This document shows, one piece after another, positions 1 to 6,229 of a DNA stretch of 6,927 nt. Below the pieces are notes generated by a model. The model had not been told where the DNA came from. It saw only the letters and a list, made by a program, of their open reading frames with translations, and did not search any database. Made by a program: the position numbers and the translations under genes. The stretch comes from Cyanobacteria bacterium T3Sed10_376R1m (lineage in GTDB: Bacteria > Cyanobacteriota > Cyanobacteriia > Cyanobacteriales > Cyanobacteriaceae): NCBI GenBank assembly GCA_003566215.1, contig PXEJ01000134.1, positions 1-6,927 of the forward strand, written 5' to 3'. Position 1 is the first letter of the stretch, and every line of letters starts with the position of its first letter.

Positions 1-473
1 ATGTATATTTTATTATCCCCGTTGTTGTATTTAAACAACAAAGCCGCCGCCCCGGGTAAATGCCCTGCGGGGTACAATTCCACACTCAAATTATCTTTTA
101 ACAAAAAGGGCGATCGCCAAGGAATAACTTGACAAAAAGACTCAACCATGCTATTATCGGGCGTAAGCCAGTTGAGAGGCAATAACCGAGAAGTTACTTC
201 ACTCGCAAAAATAGGTAGATGAGGATAAGCCTCATGGAGAGCAAGTAATCCCTGGGCATGATCTTGGTGGGCATGGGTACAAAAAACCCAATCAGGAGGT
301 AGTTGATCATCCCCTAACAAAGGTTGAATATTCCCCAATCCACAATCAAGCAAAATGTGATAATCTCCCAAATTAAGCATAACCGCCACCCCCTCAGTGT
401 GGTGTCCCACCCCAAAAGGGTAGCAAGATAAATTCACCGAAGGTGCATATAAAGATTCTTGCTTTTGAACCAT
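1..473 (-). CDS. Beta-CASP-like metallo-beta-lactamase fold hydrolase, N-terminal part (3' end outside window)
   Basis: The visible 157 residues form the start of a metallo-beta-lactamase domain. The zinc-binding HxHxDH motif reads THAHQDH (H67, H69, D71, H72), and a further metal-ligand segment reads PAGHLPGA (H138). An N-terminal beta-sandwich entry (HILLDCGLG, residues 39-47) precedes them. The GHxxGA form and overall spacing resemble the beta-CASP group (RNA-processing nucleases related to CPSF73 and RNase J), so a metal-dependent RNase or hydrolase acting in the cytoplasm is the likely role; this is family inference. The beta-CASP domain itself would lie beyond the left edge and cannot be seen. 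The frame is open to base 1. The ATG at 471-473 has an AAGG ribosome-binding sequence five bases upstream. The gene starts 12 bases after the stop of the 40-aa peptide gene, so the two are probably cotranscribed. The fold is sure; the substrate is unknown. Confidence 0.85.
   Translation of the reverse strand, partial: MVQKQESLYAPSVNLSCYPFGVGHHTEGVAVMLNLGDYHILLDCGLGNIQPLLGDDQLPPDWVFCTHAHQDHAQGLLALHEAYPHLPIFASEVTSRLLPLNWLTPDNSMVESFCQVIPWRSPFLLKDNLSVELYPAGHLPGAAALLFKYNNGDNKIY
110..117. repeat. HIP1 octamer GCGATCGC (in GGCGATCGCC)
   Basis: This is an exact copy of the highly iterated palindrome typical of many cyanobacterial genomes, in its common 10-base form GGCGATCGCC (109-118). It lies inside the metallo-beta-lactamase gene and supports the cyanobacterial origin. 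Confidence 0.9.
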
Positions 474-485
474 AAGCCTTAAAAA

Positions 486-608
486 TTAGTGTGCCGAGCC
501 ATTCCCATCATAATCATCAGAATCATAAAAACCATTCCTAGTACCAAAAAAAGGGGCGGCAAAAATAAATAAACCAGTCAAAACCAACAATAATAGTTTA
601 ACATCCAT
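486..608 (-). CDS. 40-aa single-span membrane peptide, unidentified (possible NDH-1 small subunit)
   Basis: A complete 40-codon frame begins MDVKLLLLVLTG and ends DGNGSAH. Residues 4-21 form one hydrophobic membrane span; the remaining tail is polar and acidic (FYDSDDYDGNGSAH, residues 27-40). This shape is typical of the small single-helix subunits of cyanobacterial thylakoid complexes (photosystems, cytochrome b6f, NDH-1). Length and architecture recall the NDH-1 subunit NdhP, but I cannot confirm this from memory of the sequence, so no symbol is given. The start ATG (606-608) has a GGAG 12 bases upstream, which is further than usual. The gene lies 12 bases before the metallo-beta-lactamase gene on the same strand. 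That a clean frame with a membrane helix fills an otherwise empty gap argues that it is real. Confidence 0.7.
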   Translation of the reverse strand: MDVKLLLLVLTGLFIFAAPFFGTRNGFYDSDDYDGNGSAH

Positions 609-632
609 ATCTGCTTAAAACTCCATAGTTAA

Positions 633-648
633 CTAATACTAATCTAAT
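633..648. repeat. Three closely spaced CTAAT repeats in the divergent spacer
   Basis: CTAAT occurs at 633-637, 639-643 and 644-648, between the minus-strand 40-aa peptide gene and the plus-strand regulator gene. It lies 25-40 bases upstream of the peptide start, where an operator or leader could sit. It does not match the SphR Pho-box pattern (CTTAACCT-like repeats in 11-bp steps) well. The spacer is AT-rich, so chance is possible. Confidence 0.3.
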
Positions 649-722
649 CCTATTTTTAGAATTAAGTCACAACTTTCAACAAAATTAATAATTGAATATG
701 AGATCATACACACAATTTCTGC

Positions 723-729
723 TATATAT
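723..729 (+). promoter_or_regulatory. Possible -10 element of the SphR-like gene
   Basis: TATATAT lies 31 bases before the start codon and resembles a -10 box. No good -35 hexamer is found at the usual spacing; the nearest candidate, TTGAAT (692-697), is 25 bases away, which is too far. Many regulated cyanobacterial promoters lack a -35, so an activator-dependent promoter is possible. The support is weak. Confidence 0.25.
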
Positions 730-760
730 GTTAGTAGAGAACAAAATGTAGAGAGTTTTT

Positions 761-1513
761 ATGTTGTCTCTGGACGTACCACCAATTTCCGCCGCCCGCA
801 AACGACAGTCAACCTGTCGGATTCTACTCATCGAAGACGAAGACTTGATCCGAAATATGATCGCTCTTAATCTTGAAGAAGAAGGCTATAAAGTGACCAA
901 AGTAAACAACGGCAGAGAAGCCTTAGTCTTATTAGAAAGTCACTCTCTTCAAAATGAAAGTAGAAAGTTTGATATGATCATTCTTGATTTAATGCTACCT
1001 GAGATTAACGGCTTAGATATATGTAGATTGTTACGGCACAAAGGCAACACTGTACCCATATTAATCTTAAGTGCCAAAAGCGCTGAGACAGATAGAGTCT
1101 TGGGTTTAGAAGTTGGTGCAGATGACTATTTAACCAAACCATTTAGCATGAAGGAATTAGTTGCCCGTTGTCGAGCATTATTGCGTCGCAACTCAATTAA
1201 TACTTTTGCTTCCCCCAACGTAAAACAATATAAAGATATTTATTTATTCCCCGATGAATGTCGAGTTACTGTGAGAAACATTCCCATAAACCTATCCCCC
1301 AAAGAATTTCGCCTACTAGAACTATTTATGACCTATCCTAAACGGGTATGGGACAGAGAACAACTAATCAATAATATTTGGGGTGATGACTTCTTGGGAG
1401 ATACAAAAACCGTAGATGTACACATTCGCTGGTTAAGAGAAAAACTAGAACTTGATCCTAGCCACCCTGAATACATAATCACCGTGCGAGGATTCGGCTA
1501 TCGATTTGGTTAA
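761..1513 (+). CDS. sphR: OmpR/PhoB-family response regulator, probably phosphate regulator SphR
   Basis: This 250-aa transcription factor has a receiver domain (residues about 20-137) and a winged-helix DNA-binding domain (about 155-249). The receiver has the acidic pocket E25-D26-E27, phospho-acceptor D76 in LDLMLP, S104 and K126 in TKPF. The effector ends in the OmpR-type segment VDVHIRWLREKLE...TVRGFGYRFG. A 19-residue leader precedes the first strand. The next Met is M33, inside the receiver domain, so the ATG at 761 (with a GAGAG sequence a few bases upstream) must be the start. The overall look is of cyanobacterial SphR, which activates phosphate-starvation genes when phosphorylated by SphS. 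No kinase gene is adjacent, as is also the case for Synechocystis sphR. The family is certain. The SphR assignment is from recall of the sequence pattern; another orphan OmpR-type regulator is the alternative. Confidence 0.9.
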   Translation: MLSLDVPPISAARKRQSTCRILLIEDEDLIRNMIALNLEEEGYKVTKVNNGREALVLLESHSLQNESRKFDMIILDLMLPEINGLDICRLLRHKGNTVPILILSAKSAETDRVLGLEVGADDYLTKPFSMKELVARCRALLRRNSINTFASPNVKQYKDIYLFPDECRVTVRNIPINLSPKEFRLLELFMTYPKRVWDREQLINNIWGDDFLGDTKTVDVHIRWLREKLELDPSHPEYIITVRGFGYRFG

Positions 1514-1543
1514 CTATGAGGGTGGGTAGCCCCACCAAAGTTA
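1511..1543. terminator. Hairpin between convergent genes, possible bidirectional terminator
   Basis: A perfect 6-bp GC-rich stem GGTGGG/CCCACC (1521-1526 with 1531-1536) closes a TAGC loop. An outer stem TAACT/AGTTA (1511-1515 with 1539-1543) can extend it. It sits in the 32-base gap between the stop codons of the SphR-like gene (plus) and the Get3d gene (minus). There is no T tract on either side, so intrinsic termination would be weak; it may instead protect RNA 3' ends. Confidence 0.45.
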
Positions 1544-1545
1544 TC

Positions 1546-2727
1546 CTAATTAGCACTAGCAAACTTAATTTTTAAATAATCTTCCTCTATTTTCGCCCCA
1601 GAAGGTTGTAGTGCGGCTAGAGCTTGGGGTAACACCAAGTTACGGCGATGATTACCTATGCGCACATTTAATTCGTCCCCTGTCTTATTGAGCTTGATTT
1701 GATCTTTAGGAATACCGGGTAGATATAATTCTAAGCTATAGTATCCGTCTTTTTTAACGACTCTAATGGTGTTTTCTGCATAATATACTTTGCTAGGATC
1801 TTCATCTTTGTATAAAGTATCTTTTAAACGCTCTAATGCGGCTAAACCACACATTTCTTCTGAAAATAGAGGGACTTCCTTAACGGGCAAAGGGTGAAAA
1901 TTATCATGAATTTCCTTTTTATATATCGATTGATTTTCTTTCCATCTTTGAAAGAAAGGATCATCTACTTCTTCAGGTATAATTCTGTTGGCAATGACTA
2001 AATCAGTAGAAACATTATAAAGGCTAAGATAGGCATGGGCTCGTAAGGATTCTTTGATAACCATTTTTTCAGGATTTGTGACCAAGCGCACGGAAGTTTG
2101 TATGTTATCCGTTAGAACTTTTTCTAGTTCTTCAATTTGCTGATAAAATTCGTAGGGTGCATCCATCACTTCATTGGTAGGCAAGGAAAACCCCGTAATT
2201 GGTTTAAAAAATGGCTCAAAAAGAGGACGTAGGGTAGCAGACATACTCTGTAAAGGTTTGTAAAATCTTCTCATATACCAACCTCCAACCTCCGGAAGAC
2301 TTAGAAGCCTTAGGGCGGTACCCGTGGGGGCGGAATCGATAATTAAAACGTCATACTCCCCCTCGTCATAGTGACGCTTCATTCTCACTAAGCCAAAAAT
2401 TTCGTCCATTCCGGGTAAGATGGCTAATTCTTCTGCTTGAACCCCATCTAGTCCTCTAGCTTGTAATACTTCGGTAATATATTTTTTAACAGCTCCCCAG
2501 TTACCTTCTAATTCCATCAGGGCATCTAATTCTGCACCCCAAAGATTTTTAACAACTTCTTTGGGCTCATGCCCCAATTCTAAATCAAAACTATCGGCTA
2601 AAGAGTGCGCGGGATCTGTGCTTAGTACCAATGTTCTATAACCTAATTCAGCACATCTCAAACCTGTGGCGGCGGCTACGGAGGTTTTTCCCACGCCACC
2701 TTTTCCTGTCATTAAAATTACTCGCAT
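1546..2727 (-). CDS. get3d: Get3d-type ArsA/TRC40 family ATPase with C-terminal alpha-crystallin domain
   Basis: This 393-aa protein is a SIMIBI-class ATPase of the Get3/ArsA family. Visible motifs are the deviant Walker A GKGGVGKT (residues 8-15), switch [14 protein letters not shown] (36-48) and switch [18 protein letters not shown] (131-146). A hydrophobic, Met/Phe-rich helical region (about 150-185) sits where Get3 proteins bind hydrophobic clients. Residues about 314-393 form an HSP20/alpha-crystallin-like beta-sandwich ([18 protein letters not shown]...). That fusion marks Get3d, described from cyanobacteria and plastids of oxygenic phototrophs; its physiological client is not settled. 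The Get3 CxxC zinc motif is absent, and so are the cysteines and tandem duplication of true ArsA arsenite pumps, so the label 'arsenical pump ATPase' would mislead. It has a single-gene promoter upstream, and the gene before it (tyrA) is 155 bp away. Confidence 0.93.
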   Translation of the reverse strand: MRVILMTGKGGVGKTSVAAATGLRCAELGYRTLVLSTDPAHSLADSFDLELGHEPKEVVKNLWGAELDALMELEGNWGAVKKYITEVLQARGLDGVQAEELAILPGMDEIFGLVRMKRHYDEGEYDVLIIDSAPTGTALRLLSLPEVGGWYMRRFYKPLQSMSATLRPLFEPFFKPITGFSLPTNEVMDAPYEFYQQIEELEKVLTDNIQTSVRLVTNPEKMVIKESLRAHAYLSLYNVSTDLVIANRIIPEEVDDPFFQRWKENQSIYKKEIHDNFHPLPVKEVPLFSEEMCGLAALERLKDTLYKDEDPSKVYYAENTIRVVKKDGYYSLELYLPGIPKDQIKLNKTGDELNVRIGNHRRNLVLPQALAALQPSGAKIEEDYLKIKFASAN

Positions 2728-2781
2728 TCTTTTACCTAACTAACTATTTGTGTGTGGATATTATTATTGCTATTACTTTAA

Positions 2782-2810
2782 AATATAACGTTTTGTAACA
2801 ATTATGGCAA
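2782..2810 (-). promoter_or_regulatory. Sigma70-type promoter of the Get3d gene
   Basis: Read on the minus strand, TTGCCA (2805-2810) and TATATT (2782-2787) are separated by exactly 17 bases. Each differs from the consensus (TTGACA, TATAAT) at one or two positions. Transcription would begin near 2775, giving a leader of about 45-50 bases before the ATG at 2725-2727. This suggests the ATPase gene is transcribed independently of tyrA. Confidence 0.5.
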
Positions 2811-2840
2811 TTTGGCTAGTTCGTGGGTAGTACGAATTTC

Positions 2841-2863
2841 CTATGGCTGTAGCCTTAGTTTTT
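2841..2863 (+). terminator. Plus-strand terminator-like hairpin in the tyrA/get3d gap
   Basis: CTATGGCTGTAGCCTTAG (2841-2858) folds as CTA-T-GGC / GCC-T-TAG with a TGTA loop and one T-T mismatch, and is followed by TTTTT (2859-2863). On the plus strand this has the form of an intrinsic terminator, yet no plus-strand gene lies just before it. On the minus strand the same hairpin lies 24 bases after the tyrA stop but lacks a T tract, so it might still help end the tyrA transcript. The stem is short, so confidence is modest. Confidence 0.4.
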
Positions 2864-2882
2864 GAAATTGAGATAATGTCTC

Positions 2883-3719
2883 CTAGAGAAATTTTGATCT
2901 ATTTTCCTTCGTCGTGTTTAAGAGGGTGTTGATTTTATCCCAGTTTTCCTGTTCAATATCGTTGATTAATTCCTCTAAATTTTGCTGATAGTGTTTGAGG
3001 CTATGGAGTAGGTTTTCTTTGTTATTCCTTGCCATCATCAACCCTAATTCTGGGTTTCCTCCTCCTACTCTACTGGTGTCTTTAAAACCTGTACTAGCTA
3101 GTTTTTGGGCAATTTGCTTGATGTTTTGATCATTTTCCCTTTGGCAACTATTGATTAAGTTGGCGCTGATTATGACGGGTAGATGAGAAATCCATGCTAC
3201 TGCTTGATCGTGAATTTGGGGGGTAGTAATTATTATTTCACATCCTACTAATGACCATATATTAGTGATAAGTGCGATCGCACTTTGAGGAGTATCATGT
3301 TCTGGGGTAATAACACATACTGCCTTTTGGAATAAGTCTTTTTGTGCGGAATCAATACCTTGATTTGCAGTTCCGGCCATGGGATGACTACCTACAAAAT
3401 TTGACCACAAAGCCTTACCCTGTTGAACAATAGAGGATTTTACAGAACCCACATCGGTAACAACAGCATGGGGGGATAAATGGGGAATTAAATTGATGAG
3501 GGTAGGAATAATAAACTCTATGGGGGTACAAATAAAAATAAGATCACAGTCTTTCATCAAAGCAAGGTCAACCCCAGATTCTTTAACGATTCCCTTTTCC
3601 TTTGCCTTCTCACAGGTCAAACTGTTACGGGATACCCCCACCAGATGATAATTTTTAGAACTCAAATCAAGAGCTAAAGAAGCACCAATTAATCCTAAAC
3701 CAATAATCCCGATTTTCAT
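2883..3719 (-). CDS. tyrA: Arogenate dehydrogenase (NADP+), TyrA
   Basis: This 278-aa enzyme catalyses the last step of tyrosine synthesis, the oxidative decarboxylation of L-arogenate to tyrosine, in the cytoplasm. It has an N-terminal Rossmann fold with GLGLIGAS (residues 7-14). The second strand ends in S30-R31 rather than an acidic residue, the pattern expected for NADP+ preference. GSHPMAG carries H112, the position of the catalytic His in the Synechocystis arogenate dehydrogenase. The helical C-terminal domain shows HDQAVAWISHLP (170-181) and TGFKDTSRVGGGNPELG (210-226), which contribute to the active site. The length matches the short cyanobacterial TyrA without an ACT domain or fused chorismate mutase. 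It follows the CheW-like gene by 58 bp on the same strand with no clear promoter between them, so cotranscription is possible though functionally unrelated. Prephenate dehydrogenase is the alternative; the cyanobacterial type favours arogenate. Confidence 0.95.
   Translation of the reverse strand: MKIGIIGLGLIGASLALDLSSKNYHLVGVSRNSLTCEKAKEKGIVKESGVDLALMKDCDLIFICTPIEFIIPTLINLIPHLSPHAVVTDVGSVKSSIVQQGKALWSNFVGSHPMAGTANQGIDSAQKDLFQKAVCVITPEHDTPQSAIALITNIWSLVGCEIIITTPQIHDQAVAWISHLPVIISANLINSCQRENDQNIKQIAQKLASTGFKDTSRVGGGNPELGLMMARNNKENLLHSLKHYQQNLEELINDIEQENWDKINTLLNTTKENRSKFL
3274..3281. repeat. HIP1 octamer GCGATCGC
   Basis: An exact HIP1 copy within tyrA. The palindrome extends to 14 bases, AGTGCGATCGCACT (3271-3284). 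Confidence 0.9.
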
Positions 3720-3777
3720 TTGTTGATCTGGCCCCTCTTTTTACCTGAAGTAATAACCTTTTATTTTTAAAGATATA

Positions 3778-4317
3778 TTATTTTTTAGGCATGGCGGCAA
3801 ATACTGAATCTCCGTCAATAGTCACAATAATTTCCCCATTCTCCTTAATCCAATAACCTCGCAAAAAAGGTGCTAATTCAGGGGTTACCGCCGAAGCAGG
3901 GGGAGAGTGTAAATCATCCACATTACAAATCTCAATATCATTAACATCACTTACCACCAAACCCACTAATTCCCCCGTGCTAATATTTTTCAAGTTTTGG
4001 TTACTAGGGTGAATAACTACGGCTTTATGAGTAGAAGCGGTAACCGATTGTTGATACCAGGGGGTAAAACCAAGTAATTGCCCCAAGTCAATCATCCAGA
4101 CAATTTCCCCGCGCCAATTATAAACTCCCATTACCCAACTAGGCATTTCTGGTACGGGGATTATTTTACCAAAGGGTATTTGTAAAACTGCGGCAATTCC
4201 CGATAAGGCAACCATTAAGTTTGTGTCGGGAAGTAGGATAAATCTTAAAAATTGTAAGTCGGATTTAGTTGCAGTGTCTTTTTTGCCAAGAAACGAGGAG
4301 ATTGTATTCTGTTCCAT
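3778..4317 (-). CDS. pilI: CheW-like adaptor of the Pil/Pix chemotaxis-type system (PilI-like)
   Basis: The 179-aa product is a single CheW domain, the adaptor that links methyl-accepting receptors to a CheA-type kinase. The domain runs from about residue 20 to 176 and shows LQFLRFILLPDTNLMVAL followed by the signature VMGVYNWRGEIVWMIDL (62-78). A short N-terminal leader precedes it and there is no membrane segment. It is third in the order PatA-like, CheY-like, CheW-like, the arrangement seen in Synechocystis pilG-pilH-pilI (slr1041-slr1043) and pixG-pixH-pixI and in Nostoc hmpABC. The next gene in those loci is the receptor pilJ/pixJ; here it is tyrA. No Shine-Dalgarno sequence is seen before the ATG, 52 bases after the CheY-like gene. 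The CheW family is sure; pil rather than pix assignment is not. Confidence 0.88.
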   Translation of the reverse strand: MEQNTISSFLGKKDTATKSDLQFLRFILLPDTNLMVALSGIAAVLQIPFGKIIPVPEMPSWVMGVYNWRGEIVWMIDLGQLLGFTPWYQQSVTASTHKAVVIHPSNQNLKNISTGELVGLVVSDVNDIEICNVDDLHSPPASAVTPELAPFLRGYWIKENGEIIVTIDGDSVFAAMPKK

Positions 4318-4369
4318 GATTTAGGTTGTTGACTGATGGGGTAACAAGGATTTAAATTAAATCTAGATG

Positions 4370-4732
4370 TTAGGCTGTCAATTTTTTGACGGTGGTAAAT
4401 AACTCATTTTTATCTACTGGTTTGGGTAAATAGGCATCAGCACCTTGTTTCATGCCCCAAAATTTATCCATTTCACTGCCTTTGGTGGAGCAGATAACAA
4501 TAGGAATCTTGCTGGTGGTAGTATTAGATTTTATTTCCCTACAAATTTCAAAACCACTTTTTCCGGGTAATACGACATCTAAAATAATTAAATCTGGGTT
4601 AACTTGACCAATTTTTTCTAGGGCTTCTTCTCCACTTTCTGCGGTGGTAATGGAGACACCAATTTCTTGTAAATAACTAACTAATATTTTTCTTTCTGTG
4701 GAAGAGTCATCAACGATTAATACATTTGCCAT
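4370..4732 (-). CDS. pilH: CheY-like single-domain response regulator (PilH-like)
   Basis: The 120-aa product is a receiver domain alone, with acidic pair D8-D9, phospho-acceptor D52 in LDVVLPGKSG, S82/T83 and K104 in PKPVD. The run KGSEMDKFWGMKQGADAYLPKPV (only key residues noted: W92, G93, D99, K104) is typical of PilH/PixH rather than flagellar CheY. It has no output domain, so it works by phosphotransfer or by binding a partner, most likely in control of pilus motors. An AGAGG sequence lies about 14 bases upstream of the ATG, separated by a run of A residues, so initiation may be weak. It lies between the PatA-like and CheW-like genes on the same strand (gaps 104 and 52 bp), consistent with one transcription unit. 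Whether it belongs to a pilus-motility or phototaxis branch cannot be told from sequence. Confidence 0.9.
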   Translation of the reverse strand: MANVLIVDDSSTERKILVSYLQEIGVSITTAESGEEALEKIGQVNPDLIILDVVLPGKSGFEICREIKSNTTTSKIPIVICSTKGSEMDKFWGMKQGADAYLPKPVDKNELFTTVKKLTA

Positions 4733-4831
4733 TTTTTTTTATAAACCTCTACTTTATATATATTTTACTTTTATTTTTTGACCTTAATTATGATATAGCA
4801 ATCTTCTCACTTCTTCATGATAAGTTTTAAT

Positions 4832-4844
4832 TGTCCTTAGGACA
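4832..4844. other. Small inverted repeat with the pilG-like stop codon in its loop
   Basis: On the minus strand TGTCC-TAA-GGACA forms a 5-bp stem whose 3-base loop is exactly the TAA stop codon. No T tract follows, so it is not a full terminator. It could modestly reduce readthrough into the CheY-like gene or stabilise the upstream mRNA segment; it could equally be chance. Confidence 0.3.
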
Positions 4845-6018
4845 CACCAATTTTTAAGTGTTTACGAATGGTATCTAGCACTAAGGATGTATCTACGGGT
4901 TTACCAATAAAGTCCGATGAGCCAACCATTTTTGCTCTTACTCTATCTACTAAACCATCATTTCCCGTTAAGATAACGATGGGGGTGTGTTTAAAGAATG
5001 TGAGTTTACGCAATTGACTACAAATTTCGTAGCCGTTGGCGTTGGGCATAATTAGATCAAGGAAGATTAAATCGGGCTTTTTGGCAAGAAGAATGGCGAT
5101 CGCCCTTAGGGCATCATTAATACCGATAAAAGAATAACCAGCCCCAGTAACAATTTTTTCCATAGTTTGACAGATAAGAGGACTGTCATCCACACAGGCA
5201 ATAGTTATTTTCTGGTTAGCTAAACTCTGAGGACCCAAATCATTATCCACGGGGACAACAGGGGGGCTAATATCTGGAATTTCGATTAACTTGACTAATC
5301 CCCTTTGTACGTAGGGTAAAAGGGAACGGGTAACGGTCAAAACATCTCGTTTCATCCTGACGGATAAATCTCGGAGGGTTTGTTGTCCATCTAGTAACTG
5401 GGTAAGAGTTTGATAAACTTGGGGGTTGGTTTGTTGTTCTAACTCTTGGGGTTGGGTAATTACTGGAGCCATATCGGGAGAGCGATCTGCAATTTTAGCA
5501 GACTGCCACGCCTGCCATGCTTTTTGGGCTTCTCGGATTACCTGTTCAGCGTCAATTAATACCAAACGGGTAGAAAAAGGCAAATGGCGATCGGACTTTA
5601 GTTCACAAGTTACCTGCATTGCTTGAGTTACATCAAACAAAACCTCAATAATATTTTGGCGAATCATCTTCGCCGCTTGTTCTAAACTAATTTTTTGTTG
5701 ATCTACCCAAAAACAGAGCAACTCATACTCCCAACAATTATTTTGTTCATCAAGGGGCAGTTGATCAACCTCTACCTGAATGGCATTCATGTTAGATGGA
5801 ATATGGGGAAGATTAGCTACCAAATTTCTTCGCCAACGTCTAACGGGATGATTTCCCCCTGTAGCGTAAACAAGGCGACCTAAATAGAGATAAAATACCC
5901 ACTTATTACGAGTACCCGTCAACACAAGGCGACCACTAAAGCGAGGTTGTTTTAAATTTTCAAAAAAACCAGCTTGTTTTAATGCCGTAAATTCTCTAAA
6001 GGGGATTGGATTAGACAT
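4837..6018 (-). CDS. pilG: PatA-family (PATAN plus receiver) response regulator, PilG-like
   Basis: This 393-aa protein has a cyanobacterial PatA N-terminal (PATAN/DUF4388-like) region and a C-terminal CheY receiver. The N-terminal region contains FSGRLVLTG and WVFYLYLGRLVYATGG (residues 27-55), followed by a basic HPVRRWRRNL (57-66). A helical segment (about 195-248, VYQTLTQLLDGQQTLRDLSV...) looks like the winged-helix-like part of this family. The receiver (271-390) has D277-D278, phospho-acceptor D321 in FLDLIMPNANG, T351 and K373. Proteins of this type are PatA (heterocyst pattern), PixG (phototaxis) and PilG (slr1041, pilus motility). With the CheY- and CheW-like genes directly downstream, a pilus or phototaxis role is inferred. 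It is the first gene of the minus-strand cluster, with 211 bp of non-coding DNA upstream that could hold its promoter. Confidence 0.9.
   Translation of the reverse strand: MSNPIPFREFTALKQAGFFENLKQPRFSGRLVLTGTRNKWVFYLYLGRLVYATGGNHPVRRWRRNLVANLPHIPSNMNAIQVEVDQLPLDEQNNCWEYELLCFWVDQQKISLEQAAKMIRQNIIEVLFDVTQAMQVTCELKSDRHLPFSTRLVLIDAEQVIREAQKAWQAWQSAKIADRSPDMAPVITQPQELEQQTNPQVYQTLTQLLDGQQTLRDLSVRMKRDVLTVTRSLLPYVQRGLVKLIEIPDISPPVVPVDNDLGPQSLANQKITIACVDDSPLICQTMEKIVTGAGYSFIGINDALRAIAILLAKKPDLIFLDLIMPNANGYEICSQLRKLTFFKHTPIVILTGNDGLVDRVRAKMVGSSDFIGKPVDTSLVLDTIRKHLKIGVS
5096..5103. repeat. HIP1 octamer GCGATCGC (in GGCGATCGCC)
   Basis: The third exact HIP1 copy, inside the PilG-like gene, again in the 10-base form (5095-5104). 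A near copy GGCGATCGG also occurs near 5586 in the same gene. Confidence 0.9.
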
Positions 6019-6113
6019 ATTTTCTCTATTTGGTCTTTTATTGCCTGTATCTATCTATTTTATCTATTTAGGAGTTGAAAAAAACAACCTGGACACTTTC
6101 AATTGCCCGAAAA

Positions 6114-6143
6114 ATCTTAATTAGGTCTATGAAGATCTTAATT
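6114..6143. promoter_or_regulatory. Two 9-bp direct repeats with 21-bp period upstream of the pilG-like gene
   Basis: ATCTTAATT occurs at 6114-6122 and again at 6135-6143. The start-to-start distance is 21 bp, two helical turns, so both copies face the same side of the DNA. Similarity extends three bases upstream with one mismatch (AAA versus AAG). They lie about 96-125 bp upstream of the pilG-like start. A possible -10 (TATACT on the minus strand, 6172-6177) lies upstream of them, which would place the repeats in the leader; a nearer promoter would place them upstream of it. The regulator is unknown. Confidence 0.35.
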
Positions 6144-6229
6144 TATGCTCAATAGCAGGGTTTTTACTCCTAGTATATAGATTATCATAATTTGAAGTCT
6201 AATCCCTAAAACACCTTTACCATGGAGTT

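Noticed and set aside
1546..2727. Annotation as an arsenite-translocating ArsA pump subunit
   Set aside because: There is a single ATPase domain, no ArsA metal-binding cysteine set, no arsB or arsR neighbours, and an alpha-crystallin domain typical of Get3d.
3720..3777. Terminator between the CheW-like gene and tyrA
   Set aside because: Only a 4-bp TTAC/GTAA stem can be formed and no T tract follows it on the minus strand.
5426..5626. Plus-strand open frame of 66 codons opposite the PilG-like gene
   Set aside because: It is the antisense shadow of a well-supported receiver/PATAN gene, has no ribosome-binding site or recognisable domain, and its codon content simply mirrors the minus-strand gene.
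5695..5883. Plus-strand open frame of 62 codons opposite the PilG-like gene
   Set aside because: Also antisense to the conserved PATAN region, with no independent support.
6052..6069. Tandem 9-bp repeat TATCTATTT (two copies) in the pilG leader
   Set aside because: Only two copies in low-complexity AT-rich sequence; likely slippage or chance, so not listed as a feature.
6074..6088. GTTG/CAAC stem around an A7 run as a terminator
   Set aside because: The stem is four base pairs and the homopolymer is in the loop, not after the stem, on both strands.
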